Source: an uncultured Lachnospiraceae bacterium
GTDB taxonomy: Bacteria; Bacillota; Clostridia; Lachnospirales; Lachnospiraceae
DNA: 33,785 nt
Assembly: GCA_959022495.1 (NCBI GenBank)
Contig: CAUEYX010000032.1
Coordinates: 1-33,785, forward strand
Direction of reading: 5' to 3'
Part shown: one piece after another, positions 16,261-24,552 of the stretch
Layout of the letters: each line of letters begins with the position of its first letter
Position numbering within the stretch: position 1 is the first letter of the stretch
Translations under genes and position numbers: made by a program
The notes under the pieces: generated by a model
The model's input: only the letters and a program-made list of their open reading frames with translations
Databases searched by the model: none
What the model was told of the DNA's origin: nothing

Positions 16261-16908
16261 CTAATCCAGCAGAAGTCCTTCCTCTGACTCGGCAAACCAG
16301 CACTCCGCTTCCTTCTCCATAACTGCCTGCCCGTTGGTTCCCTCCATAACCGCTTTCTTCAGCGCGCCTTCCTCAACATCAGGTACAAGCGCTGTCAGCT
16401 CCACATGGTCCGTATATGCCGTATCCAGTATAGAAAGCCCTCTCTGCCCGAGTATATACTGGATCTTCCCCAGACCGGTATAGTCTGTTATAATTTTCAG
16501 TTTAAACCCATGTATCCTGGTAATAATCTCTGTATGGGAGAGCGCCTCTGCCGCCGCGGAGGTATATGCGCGCACAAGCCCGCCTGTCCCCAGCAGAGTC
16601 CCGCCAAAATATCTGGTGACAACAAGGAATACATCCGTCAGCCCTCTTCCCCGCAGCACTTCAAGAATGGGCTTTCCTGCCGTTCCCGCCGGCTCCCCGT
16701 CATCACTCATGCGCTCCTGGCCCGGATTTCTCCCGATTACATACGCCCAGCAGTGATGCCGCGCATCCCAGTATCTCTTTTTCACTTCCTCCAGACAGGC
16801 AAATGCCTCCTCCTCCCCGGAGACAGGATATATCTCCGCAATAAAACGGGATTTCTTTTCCACGATCTCCCCCGCCCCGCTTTTATATATCGTATGATAG
16901 CATTCCAT
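16261..16908 (-). CDS. IMPACT family protein (YigZ/YvyE-like, UPF0029)
   Basis: The 215-residue protein has the N-terminal IMPACT domain (PF01205): IVEKKSRFIAEIYPV (16-30), ARHHCWAYVIG, the signature DDGEPAGTAGKPILEVL, and VVTRYFGGTLLGTGGLVRAYTSAA. The C-terminal half is the ferredoxin-like YigZ domain (FKLKIITDYTGLGKIQYIL). Its biochemical role in bacteria is not settled; homologues have been linked to proline-dipeptidase-adjacent genes and to translation control in eukaryotes. I chose ATG 16908 because TAAGGAG lies 8 nt upstream; the in-frame GTG at 16917 overlaps that ribosome site. It stands alone, convergent to hpf and divergent from the PBP gene. Confidence 0.92.
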   Translation of the reverse strand: MECYHTIYKSGAGEIVEKKSRFIAEIYPVSGEEEAFACLEEVKKRYWDARHHCWAYVIGRNPGQERMSDDGEPAGTAGKPILEVLRGRGLTDVFLVVTRYFGGTLLGTGGLVRAYTSAAAEALSHTEIITRIHGFKLKIITDYTGLGKIQYILGQRGLSILDTAYTDHVELTALVPDVEEGALKKAVMEGTNGQAVMEKEAECWFAESEEGLLLD

Positions 16909-16957
16909 TAAGACCACTCCTTACATCTCTGCATTCCGCACAGTACAAACTGCCTTT

Positions 16958-16986
16958 ACTATACCAGACAGGCGGAAAATACACAA
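16958..16986 (-). promoter_or_regulatory. Probable promoter of the IMPACT-family gene
   Basis: On the minus strand TTGTGT (16986-16981) and TATAGT (16963-16958) are exactly 17 bp apart. They lie about 50 nt upstream of the start codon. Confidence 0.7.
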
Positions 16987-17060
16987 CAAGAACAACAAAT
17001 TACAATTTTCATAAGAAAATATGAAGATTTTATTTTTTTCTTTATTTGAAAGATGATATT

Positions 17061-17069
17061 TGATATAAT
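17061..17069 (+). promoter_or_regulatory. Extended -10 promoter of the PBP gene
   Basis: TGATATAAT is a TGn-extended perfect -10. The -35 region is AT-rich without a clear TTGACA. It is 30 nt upstream of the GTG start. Confidence 0.6.
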
Positions 17070-17098
17070 CATAAGAGTTGAAAAGGAGGATGTTATTC

Positions 17099-19717
17099 GT
17101 GAATTACGGAAAAACGAATCTTTCCAGGCGAAAGAAAAATATTTCTTCAAAGAAAAGGATGAAACAGAAACGCGTGGGCGTAAGGTTTTTTAAAGCCCTT
17201 ATTATCTGTATTCTACTTCTGGCAGTTATATGCATTATCGGGGGCGCGGTCTTTGCAAAGAAAATCATCGACGATGCGCCCGTCATATCTGTGTCTGATG
17301 TTCTTCCAAAAGGATTTACAACTACGATCATGGACCAGAACGGCACAGTAATCGACACACTGAAAGACTCGGATTCCAACCGTGTATACAAAACCTACGA
17401 AGAGATCACAGCGAACTCGGATTACCTTCCACATGCGTTCGTTGCGATTGAGGACGAGCGTTTTTATGAGCACAATGGTATCGATCTGCAGGGAATTTTA
17501 AGGGCAGGCCTGGTTGGTGTTGCCAATGGTTTTGATTTTACAGAGGGCGCCAGCACTCTCACACAGCAGCTTATTAAAAATAATTTATATGACTTTGTCA
17601 ATGAGAAAACGTTCTTTGACCGTATAGAACGTAAGCTACAGGAACAGTATCTCGCTCTAGAGCTTGAGAAAGAGATGAGCAAAGATGAGATTCTCGAAGC
17701 GTATATGAATACGATCAACCTGGGGCAGGGATGCCTCGGCGTGCAGACAGCTTCTACCAGATATTTTAACAAAGACGTGTCTGAGCTGACGCTCTCTGAG
17801 TGCGCGGTTATCGCGGCGATTACCCAGAATCCCACCCTGTATGATCCCGTGACGAACCCTGATAAAAACGCCTCCAGAAGGGAAGATGTACTCGACAGGA
17901 TGCTTGACCAGGGTTATATTGTCCAGGAAGACTATGATACGGCAATGGAAGACCCGGTATATGACCGAATCCTTCAGACAGCCGCAGTCACAGAAGACAC
18001 CACCCCATATTCTTACTTTACGGACGCTATGATCCAGCAGATCATCCGGGATTTAATCGATGAAAAAGGTTACACCGAAACCCAGGCATATACCCAGCTG
18101 TACACAGGAGGCCTTACAATCAAGTCCACCCAGGATCTTTCTATCCAGCAGATCTGTGATGAAGTGGTCGCGGATGAATCCCTTTATCCCGCTGCCGAGT
18201 ACGGTTTGGAATATGCGCTGACCATCCACCGCGCCGACGGCACGGCAGAGAATTACAGCAAAGAGAATCTCGGCACCTATATCCGCAATACTTACAATGA
18301 TTCCAATCCTCTTGTTTTCAGCTCGGAGGATGAGGCCAGAGCAATGGTCGAGGAGTATAAAGGCACTCTCGGAATCAACACGGAGGGCGGGGATACGGTT
18401 GATGAAAATTTTACTGTCACACTTCAGCCCCAGACTTCCGTTGTTGTCATGGATCAGTACACCGGACAGGTAAAAGCGATCGTGGGCGGCCGCGGGACAA
18501 AGACGACCAGCCTCTCCCTTAACAGGGCCACAGCTTCTCCCCGTCAGCCAGGCTCCTGCTTTAAGGTCCTGTCCACCTACGCGCCGGCTCTGAATGAATG
18601 CAATATGACTCTTGCTTCCCAAATAAAGGACGAGCCATACAAATATGCCAGCGGACAGCAGGTCAACAACTGGGATCACAAATACATTGGCTGGACAAGA
18701 GTCCGCTATGCCATCGAGCACTCTATGAACGTATGCGCGGTACGCACCCTGACCGAAACAGTAGGATTGGAGAAAGGCTATCAATATTTACAGAAATTCG
18801 GGTTTTCCACACTGGTAAACAATGATCCCGAGTATCCCGGCATGACGGATATCGCACAGTCCACTGCCCTGGGCGGCATCACGAAGGGTGTCTATAATCT
18901 GGAAATGACGGCAGCATATGCCGCAATTGCCAACGGCGGCGTTTATACGGAACCAATCCTTTATACAGAAATTCTTGATCACGACGGAAATGTCCTGATT
19001 GATAATTCTGAGCCCCCGACTCACGAGGTCGTGAAAGAGTCCACCGCTTATCTTCTTACAAGCGCGATGGAGGACGTTATCACAAGAGGTACAGGTACAA
19101 CAGCAAGATTGAGCAATATGCCGGTAGCCGGAAAGACCGGTACAACTGAGAACAGCACGGACCTCTGGCTGTCAGCTTACACACCGTATTACACAGCTTC
19201 AGTGTGGGGCGGATACGATGAGAATAAACACATGGAAAGCATGAGCCAGTCATGGCACATGGTCATCTGGAGAAATATCATGGAGCGGATTCACTCCGGG
19301 CTGGAATATAAAGACTTTACTGTTCCGTCCTCTGTGGTCCAGCGAACAATCTGTACATCCACAGGGAAGCTGGCAGTAAGTGGATGCCCTTCACTTACAG
19401 AGTACTTTGATAAAGATACCGTAGTGAAAGAGAGCTGTCCGGGACACGGGTATACCGATGACGAGGAAGAACCGGACGATGAGACAGAAGAAAATAACAG
19501 CAGCAGCAATAATAGCACAACCACTCCGAATACACCGTCTGGCGGTGGAAATGAGGGAGGGAGCGGATCTGGCGGAAACACCTCCGGCGGAGGAGACAAT
19601 TCTGGCGGGGACAGCACCGGCGGCGGCAGCACCGGCGGAGGAAGCGGATCTGGCGGATCTGGCGGCGGATCTGGCGGCGGATCTGGCGGTGAGACGACTC
19701 CCCCGTCCACACCATAA
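17099..19717 (+). CDS. Class A penicillin-binding protein (bifunctional transglycosylase/transpeptidase) with Gly/Ser-rich tail
   Basis: This PBP1-type enzyme polymerises and cross-links peptidoglycan. The 872-residue protein has a basic cytoplasmic start, one membrane anchor (about 30-53), and a GT51 domain with AIEDERFYEHNGID (116-129) and EGASTLTQQLIKNNL (149-163). The transpeptidase has SCFK (S486-K489), SMN (542-544) and KTG (679-681). After about residue 780 an acidic stretch leads to a low-complexity tail of Asn/Ser/Thr then Gly/Ser repeats, ending TTPPSTP. I chose GTG 17099 because AGGAGG lies 8 nt upstream; the in-frame TTG at 17078 and ATG at 17090 precede or overlap that site. It has its own promoter and ends at a bidirectional terminator. 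Confidence 0.95.
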   Translation: MNYGKTNLSRRKKNISSKKRMKQKRVGVRFFKALIICILLLAVICIIGGAVFAKKIIDDAPVISVSDVLPKGFTTTIMDQNGTVIDTLKDSDSNRVYKTYEEITANSDYLPHAFVAIEDERFYEHNGIDLQGILRAGLVGVANGFDFTEGASTLTQQLIKNNLYDFVNEKTFFDRIERKLQEQYLALELEKEMSKDEILEAYMNTINLGQGCLGVQTASTRYFNKDVSELTLSECAVIAAITQNPTLYDPVTNPDKNASRREDVLDRMLDQGYIVQEDYDTAMEDPVYDRILQTAAVTEDTTPYSYFTDAMIQQIIRDLIDEKGYTETQAYTQLYTGGLTIKSTQDLSIQQICDEVVADESLYPAAEYGLEYALTIHRADGTAENYSKENLGTYIRNTYNDSNPLVFSSEDEARAMVEEYKGTLGINTEGGDTVDENFTVTLQPQTSVVVMDQYTGQVKAIVGGRGTKTTSLSLNRATASPRQPGSCFKVLSTYAPALNECNMTLASQIKDEPYKYASGQQVNNWDHKYIGWTRVRYAIEHSMNVCAVRTLTETVGLEKGYQYLQKFGFSTLVNNDPEYPGMTDIAQSTALGGITKGVYNLEMTAAYAAIANGGVYTEPILYTEILDHDGNVLIDNSEPPTHEVVKESTAYLLTSAMEDVITRGTGTTARLSNMPVAGKTGTTENSTDLWLSAYTPYYTASVWGGYDENKHMESMSQSWHMVIWRNIMERIHSGLEYKDFTVPSSVVQRTICTSTGKLAVSGCPSLTEYFDKDTVVKESCPGHGYTDDEEEPDDETEENNSSSNNSTTTPNTPSGGGNEGGSGSGGNTSGGGDNSGGDSTGGGSTGGGSGSGGSGGGSGGGSGGETTPPSTP
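19636..19690 (+). repeat. Short tandem repeats encoding the Gly/Ser tail of the PBP
   Basis: Units of the form GGCGGATCT with optional extra GGC are repeated at least four times, coding for GSGG-type linkers. Near-identical DNA units of 9-12 bp keep the reading frame if gained or lost in threes, so tail length could vary by slippage. Confidence 0.75.
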
Positions 19718-19760
19718 CCTAAAAAAAGATCTTCTCCCGTGAAGACCAGTTTTTATAAAA

Positions 19761-19819
19761 GACAGAAAAGGAAGAAGCAGCGGAACTTTTTAAATCCGCT
19801 GCTTCTCTTTTCTGTTTTA
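19761..19819. terminator. Bidirectional terminator between the PBP and glk genes
   Basis: AGAAGCAGCGGA pairs with TCCGCTGCTTCT, extended by AACAGAAAAG-like pairing outside. T-rich tracts (CTTTTCTGTTTT on plus, CCTTTTCTGTCTTTT on minus) lie on both sides. It serves the convergent PBP and uvrC-hprK-glk units. Confidence 0.85.
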
Positions 19820-19888
19820 TGTATCCGTCACATCTCCATGTCGACCGGCCGGCACAGTATATTCCTATTTCATCCGTCTATGCTCAGC

Positions 19889-20824
19889 TCAGGCATCCAG
19901 CACCAGTTTTGCAGCGCCGCAGATTCCCGCATCATTTCCTAGTTCTGCAAGGACGAACTTTACTTTCTTATCCGCAAAGAATGCCCTTTCCATATATGGT
20001 TCCCGGATATATGGAATAAGGACTTCCCCTGCCTTTGACACTCCGCCTCCAATAACAAACACCGCCGGGTCCGCCACCGCCGCAAGATTGGCGAGCCCAT
20101 ATCCCAGGTATCTGCCAAACACCACGGCAATCTCCTTTGCCACCTCGTCTCCTGCTTTCACGGCGTCGAATACATCTTTTGCTGTCACGTCTTCTTTGTT
20201 CAAGATCGTTGGACGCATCTCCTGGCCCAGTTTCTGCTTTGCCAGACGGACAATACCCGTCGCGGAGGCATACTGCTCCAGACATCCCCTATTTCCACAC
20301 CCACAGCGGTCTGTCTCTTCATAATTCACACATAAGTGTCCGATCTCACCGCCGGCGCCGTTCTGTCCCACGAGCATTTTCCCGTCAATAATTACCCCGC
20401 CGCCGACTCCTGTTCCAAGTGTGACCATAATCATGTTCTTCTCACCGGCACCGCCGCCTTTCCACATCTCTCCCAGCGCCGCAACGTTCGCGTCATTTCC
20501 AATGGCAGCTGTCAGACCGGTAAGCTCTTCCAGCTCCTTTTTTACTTCTTTATACTTCCATCCCAGATTAGCGCTGCCGTCCACGACCCCGTCCGCTGTC
20601 ACCGGCGCCGGAACGCCCACACCGATTCCTGCAATTTTTTCTTTTGCAAGCTGATGTTCTTCAATCTTACTTCCAATCGAAGCAGCCACGTTGGGGAGAA
20701 TTGCTTTTCCTTCCTCAGATGTATCTGTGGTAATCTCCCACTTATCCAAAATGGTGCCATCTTCCTCAAACAGTCCCATCTTTACTGTGGTTCCCCCGAT
20801 ATCCACTCCAAAACAATACTTCAT
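19889..20824 (-). CDS. glk: ROK-family glucokinase
   Basis: The enzyme phosphorylates glucose to glucose-6-phosphate with ATP. The 311-residue protein has the phosphate-1 motif GVDIGGTTVKMG (6-17), GNDANVAALGE around 117-127 with the catalytic Asp, and LGTGVGGGVIIDG. The ROK zinc-binding motif is CGCGNRGCLEQ after GGEIGHLCVN. AAGGGAG lies about 8 nt upstream. It is the last gene of the uvrC-hprK-glk cluster, 68 bp after hprK. The ROK zinc motif together with the intact GNDAN active site indicates a kinase and not a NagC/XylR repressor; no DNA-binding N-terminus is present. Glucose specificity is inferred. Confidence 0.92.
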   Translation of the reverse strand: MKYCFGVDIGGTTVKMGLFEEDGTILDKWEITTDTSEEGKAILPNVAASIGSKIEEHQLAKEKIAGIGVGVPAPVTADGVVDGSANLGWKYKEVKKELEELTGLTAAIGNDANVAALGEMWKGGGAGEKNMIMVTLGTGVGGGVIIDGKMLVGQNGAGGEIGHLCVNYEETDRCGCGNRGCLEQYASATGIVRLAKQKLGQEMRPTILNKEDVTAKDVFDAVKAGDEVAKEIAVVFGRYLGYGLANLAAVADPAVFVIGGGVSKAGEVLIPYIREPYMERAFFADKKVKFVLAELGNDAGICGAAKLVLDA

Positions 20825-20892
20825 AGTTCCGTCTCCCTTCCTTATATTTTAAACGCCATATTTTCATCCTTTTCGTTCTGGCCAGCTATTTC

Positions 20893-21825
20893 CTATTTCA
20901 TTTTTTTTGCAAGGTTCTCCTGAACTCTCTTATAGAGTTCCTGGGCCGCATTATATCCCATCTGTTTCTGCCTGTGGTTGACAGCGGCTGACTCTACGAT
21001 AATCGCCAGATTTCTGCCCGGGCGGATGGGAATGCTGTGGCATACCACTTTATTTCCAAGGAATTCCGTGTACTCCTCTTCCAGTCCGAGCCTGTCATAC
21101 TCTTTATCTCTGCTCCAGTCCTCAAGGGTAATGACCAGATCGATATTCTGCGTCTCCCTGACACTCTGGACACCAAACATCGACTTCACGTCCACAATGC
21201 CAATGCCGCGCAGCTCAATAAAATGCTTTGTAATATCAGGAGCCGAGCCAACAAGTGTCTCATCACTTACCTTGCGGATCTCTACCACATCGTCCGTAAC
21301 AAGCCGGTGCCCTCTCTTGATCAGCTCAAGGGCCGCCTCACTCTTACCGATCCCGCTCTCTCCCATAATCAGCACGCCGACACCATATACGTCCACAAGT
21401 ACGCCGTGAATAGAAATACATGGCGCCAGCCTGACATTCATCCAGCGGATAATCTCCGCTGTAAAGTCCGATGTCTGCTTTGCTGTCTTGTAAACCGGAA
21501 CCCCCTGCTTCTTCGCCATTTCCAGGAATTCTTCATCAGGCTGCATGTCTCTGCAGAATACGATGCAGGGAATCGGATGTTCCAGAAGCCTGCTGTAGAT
21601 CTCCTTTCTTCGTTCATCTGTAAGGGTCTGTACATAAGTATATTCCACATTTCCTATGATCTGCACCCTGTTCGAGTCGAAATGGTCGAAAAATCCCGCC
21701 AGCTGAAGCGCCGGACGATTGACATCCGGTATATTTACTTCCGTCTCGGTCGTCTCAACCTCAGGAGTGAGATTTTTCAAATCCATTTTTTCCACAATTT
21801 CACTCAATCTGATCCCGTGTCCCAT
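20893..21825 (-). CDS. hprK: HPr kinase/phosphorylase
   Basis: HprK phosphorylates Ser46 of HPr in response to fructose-1,6-bisphosphate and ATP, driving CcpA-dependent catabolite control in Firmicutes. The 310-residue protein has the P-loop GESGIGKS (155-162) preceded by SIHGVLVDVYGVGVLIM with the catalytic His140. The signature ELRGIGIVDVKSMFGVQSVRE follows, then the HprK C-terminal region. I chose ATG 21825 because AAGGAG lies 6 nt upstream and the length fits the family; an upstream in-frame start at 21897 adds 24 residues without family similarity. It stands between uvrC (78 bp) and glk (68 bp), an apt pairing with a sugar kinase. Confidence 0.97.
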   Translation of the reverse strand: MGHGIRLSEIVEKMDLKNLTPEVETTETEVNIPDVNRPALQLAGFFDHFDSNRVQIIGNVEYTYVQTLTDERRKEIYSRLLEHPIPCIVFCRDMQPDEEFLEMAKKQGVPVYKTAKQTSDFTAEIIRWMNVRLAPCISIHGVLVDVYGVGVLIMGESGIGKSEAALELIKRGHRLVTDDVVEIRKVSDETLVGSAPDITKHFIELRGIGIVDVKSMFGVQSVRETQNIDLVITLEDWSRDKEYDRLGLEEEYTEFLGNKVVCHSIPIRPGRNLAIIVESAAVNHRQKQMGYNAAQELYKRVQENLAKKMK

Positions 21826-21903
21826 ATTTTTCTCCTTTTCTGCGCTCTGTACATCCAGTTCGATTCTTCTCTCCCTGTCTGCTGCTTCTTTTATCATAAC
21901 ACA

Positions 21904-23745
21904 CTAGTGCAAAAACTTGTATACTGATTCAGCGGCTTTTTGATTCATAGATGGAATTTTAGCCAGCTCTTCAACCTCCGCCTCCCGGATCGCGTCCAGA
22001 CTCAGGTAATGCCGCATAAGTGCTTTCCTGCGCGCGGGACCAATCCCCTCAATATCATCAAGGATCGAATGCACCTGCCCTCTGCCCCGAAGCTGCCTGT
22101 GGTATTCGATTGCAAAACGATGGGCCTCATCCTGTATTCTTGTAATCAGACGGAAGGCTTCTGATGACCGGTCTATCGGTATCTCAATATTCTGATAATA
22201 AAGCCCCCTCGTGCGGTGATGGTCGTCTTTTACCATGCCGCACACGGGTATATTCAGATGAAGCTCATCTAATACCTGAAGTGCTACGTTTACCTGTCCT
22301 TTCCCCCCATCCATAAGGATCAGATCTGGAAATACCGTAAATTTCCCCAATTCTGTGCTCTCTTCCCGCTCTCTCAAACCGTGGGTAAAACGGCGGGTCA
22401 ATACTTCGCGCATGCTGCCATAATCGTCCGCACCTTTAATCCCTTTGATTTTAAATTTCCGATAGTCATTGCGCTTCGGCTTTCCTCTCTCATACACGAT
22501 CATGGAGCCGACAGACTCAAATCCGTTTGTATTGGAGATATCATATGCTTCCATACGACGGATCTCCTCAAGGTTCAGCAGTGCTGCAATCTCTTTGACC
22601 GCCCCGATCGTGCGCCCTTCTTCCCGCTTCAGCCGCTCCTTATCCTTGCTCAGTACCAGCCTGGCATTCTCCGCTGCCAGCTCCACCAATTTCTCCTTTG
22701 TCCCCTTTTTCGGAATCTTCAAAGATACTTTCTGTCCTCTTTTCGTGGTGAGCCATGTCTCAAGCAAGTCTCGTTCTTCCACTTCTTCCTGAAGCATAAG
22801 CTCCCCCGGAATATACGGGGTGCCGGCATAGTACTGCTTAATGAAGCTGTCCAATATCTCCGCCGCGCTTTCCCCTTTTGAAATCCGCAGATAAAAGTGA
22901 TCTCTTCCAATCAGGCGGCCTCCCCGGATAAAGAACACCTGGACGACTGCGTCCTCCTCCTCAGACGCCACAGCAATCACATCCCGGTCCTCCCCGCTGG
23001 AGTCTGTAATCTTCTGCTTCTGGGCCACTTTCTTCACACTGTTCAGCAGTTCTCTGTATTCGATGGCCCGTTCAAATTCCAGCGCCTCAGATGCAGCATT
23101 CATCTTCTCTTCCAGATCTTTTAAAATGCTGTCATAATTTCCGTTCAAAAACCGGATCACCTCATCAATCGATTTCCGGTATTCTTCCTTTGAAATATAG
23201 CCCTGGCAGGGCGCGTCGCACTGCTTAATGTGATAATTCAGGCACGGGCGCTCTCTGCCGATATCGCAGGTCAGACTCCTGTTACAGCTTCTCACATGAT
23301 ATAATTTGTGAATCAGGTCAATCGTATCCCGCACCGCCTGCGCACTCGTATACGGACCAAAATATCTGGCCTTATCCTTTTTCATTTTTCTGGACAAAAG
23401 TACCCTTGGAAATGGCTCATTCGTCGTCACCTTAATAAAGGGATATGTCTTGTCATCCATGAGCATGGTGTTATATTTGGGGTGATGCTCTTTGATCAAA
23501 TTGCACTCTAAGACAAGGGCCTCCAGCTCTGAATCTGTCACAATATACTCAAAACGGCGGATGTGGGTCACCATCTGTTCAATCTTGACTCCTTTGTTCC
23601 GGCTGCTCTGAAAATACTGCCTGACACGGTTTTTCAGGCTGACCGCCTTGCCCACGTAGATGATATGGTCCTTCTCATCGTGCATAATATAAACCCCGGG
23701 CCTCGCGGGGAGCTTTTTCAATTCTTCCTGTATATCAAAATTCAT
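21904..23745 (-). CDS. uvrC: Excinuclease ABC subunit C
   Basis: UvrC makes both incisions in nucleotide excision repair. The 613-residue protein has an N-terminal GIY-YIG nuclease domain (ARPGVYIMHDEKDHIIYVGKA, about 13-33), then a cysteine-containing stretch, a UVR motif near residue 205, an RNase-H-like endonuclease half (DLILMDGGKGQVNVAL) and a C-terminal helix-hairpin-helix (IEGIGPARRKALMRHY). ATG 23745 has GGAAAG only 3 nt upstream; ATG 23754 would add MES and lies at the predicted transcription start. Longer upstream reading is excluded because the promoter sits there and that sequence is repeat copy B. Confidence 0.96.
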   Translation of the reverse strand: MNFDIQEELKKLPARPGVYIMHDEKDHIIYVGKAVSLKNRVRQYFQSSRNKGVKIEQMVTHIRRFEYIVTDSELEALVLECNLIKEHHPKYNTMLMDDKTYPFIKVTTNEPFPRVLLSRKMKKDKARYFGPYTSAQAVRDTIDLIHKLYHVRSCNRSLTCDIGRERPCLNYHIKQCDAPCQGYISKEEYRKSIDEVIRFLNGNYDSILKDLEEKMNAASEALEFERAIEYRELLNSVKKVAQKQKITDSSGEDRDVIAVASEEEDAVVQVFFIRGGRLIGRDHFYLRISKGESAAEILDSFIKQYYAGTPYIPGELMLQEEVEERDLLETWLTTKRGQKVSLKIPKKGTKEKLVELAAENARLVLSKDKERLKREEGRTIGAVKEIAALLNLEEIRRMEAYDISNTNGFESVGSMIVYERGKPKRNDYRKFKIKGIKGADDYGSMREVLTRRFTHGLREREESTELGKFTVFPDLILMDGGKGQVNVALQVLDELHLNIPVCGMVKDDHHRTRGLYYQNIEIPIDRSSEAFRLITRIQDEAHRFAIEYHRQLRGRGQVHSILDDIEGIGPARRKALMRHYLSLDAIREAEVEELAKIPSMNQKAAESVYKFLH

Positions 23746-23761
23746 ACTTTCCATGCAGATA

Positions 23762-23790
23762 ATTATACTGTCTTTCATATCAAAAATCAA
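23762..23790 (-). promoter_or_regulatory. Strong promoter of the uvrC-hprK-glk unit, touching repeat copy B
   Basis: On the minus strand TTGATT (23790-23785) and a perfect TATAAT (23767-23762) are 17 bp apart. The expected start point is within a few bases of the first uvrC ATG (23754), so the leader is very short or absent. The -35 hexamer overlaps the inner end of the repeat terminus (23789-23801) by two bases. Confidence 0.8.
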
Positions 23791-24552
23791 TCTGGATTTG
23801 CTAGGATCAAGGGATGCGTCCGCCGGGAAACGGATATGCCTTGCAGGCCCGCTTTCGCTCGGGCCGCAGCATAGCGGTACATAGGGCTGCAAAGAACGCA
23901 GCCCAAGTGCCGATGCTGCTCTACGGCCTTTCAAGCATATCCATTCCCCGGCTGGTCTCATCGCATGATCCGAAAACAGCAGAATTATTTAAGGACGTAT
24001 TCGTGGAGAGGGGCGGGGCAGAGCAGGTTCCCGCAGACAAATGCAGGATTTCAAAGGAGGACGAAGAGGAAGCGTAATTGGAGACACTAGGAACAATACC
24101 GGCTTCTGGGCAGATGAAGTTTCTTTTCACCTCCCGGTCCCGGCACCGCTCCTCTTCTCCAGTTACGTTCCCTTCTCATCTTCTTTTGAAATCCTGCATA
24201 TGCCGGGAAGGCTCTTCCCGATCTGCGCAAAAGGAGAAAACAGCGGAGCGCCTTTTCGAACGCCATTCTGCGCGGGGATGTGGGGGCTGAGGCGACTTCG
24301 GAATGGAACGTAGAAAAATAGAAATCCGGTGACATGCGTTGAAATTGGCAGAGAGATTGTTTGAAGCGAAGCTGAGTTGCTCTCTGCCAATTTCTGCTTT
24401 TAGCATGTTACCGAATTTCGTTATTTTTCTTGTTCCATGGAGCGGAGCCGAAGCCCCTACACCCCCGCGCAGAATACATCTTCGACAAATTGCTCCGAAG
24501 TTTTCGTCCGATTTGCCGCTGACCATACGGGTCTCCCCGGCAAATCCAACTT
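23789..24552 (-). repeat. Long palindromic repeat element, copy B (apparently complete, about 764 bp)
   Basis: The non-coding gap between uvrC and ftsH is filled by this element. Its ends are inverted copies: AATCTGGATTTGC (23789-23801) and GCAAATCCAACTT (24540-24552), 11 of 13 complementary. The ftsH stop codon (24553-24555) is directly adjacent. The segment from about 24188 to 24552 is the same large palindrome as copy A, with the central part near-identical. A second palindrome (about 24030-24210) pairs AGCGTAATTGGAGA with TCTCCAGTTACGTT. The uvrC-side 200 bp carry two more GC hairpins, GGCCCG/CGGGCC (23846-23865) and GGGCTGC/GCAGCCC (23884-23904). I see no target-site duplication and no transposase. 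Open frames inside are by-products of the palindrome. Confidence 0.85.
24305..24436. repeat. Central long hairpin of repeat copy B
   Basis: This is the same hairpin as at 409-540, with one substitution that I can see (CCGAATTTC instead of CCGGATTTC), which breaks one pair of the stem. Confidence 0.85.

Noticed and set aside
17078..17098. Upstream TTG or ATG starts for the PBP
   Set aside because: They precede or overlap the AAAAGGAGG ribosome site that fits GTG 17099.
23746..23961. N-terminal extension of UvrC
   Set aside because: The promoter at 23762-23790 and the repeat element lie in this stretch, and the extension has no UvrC similarity.
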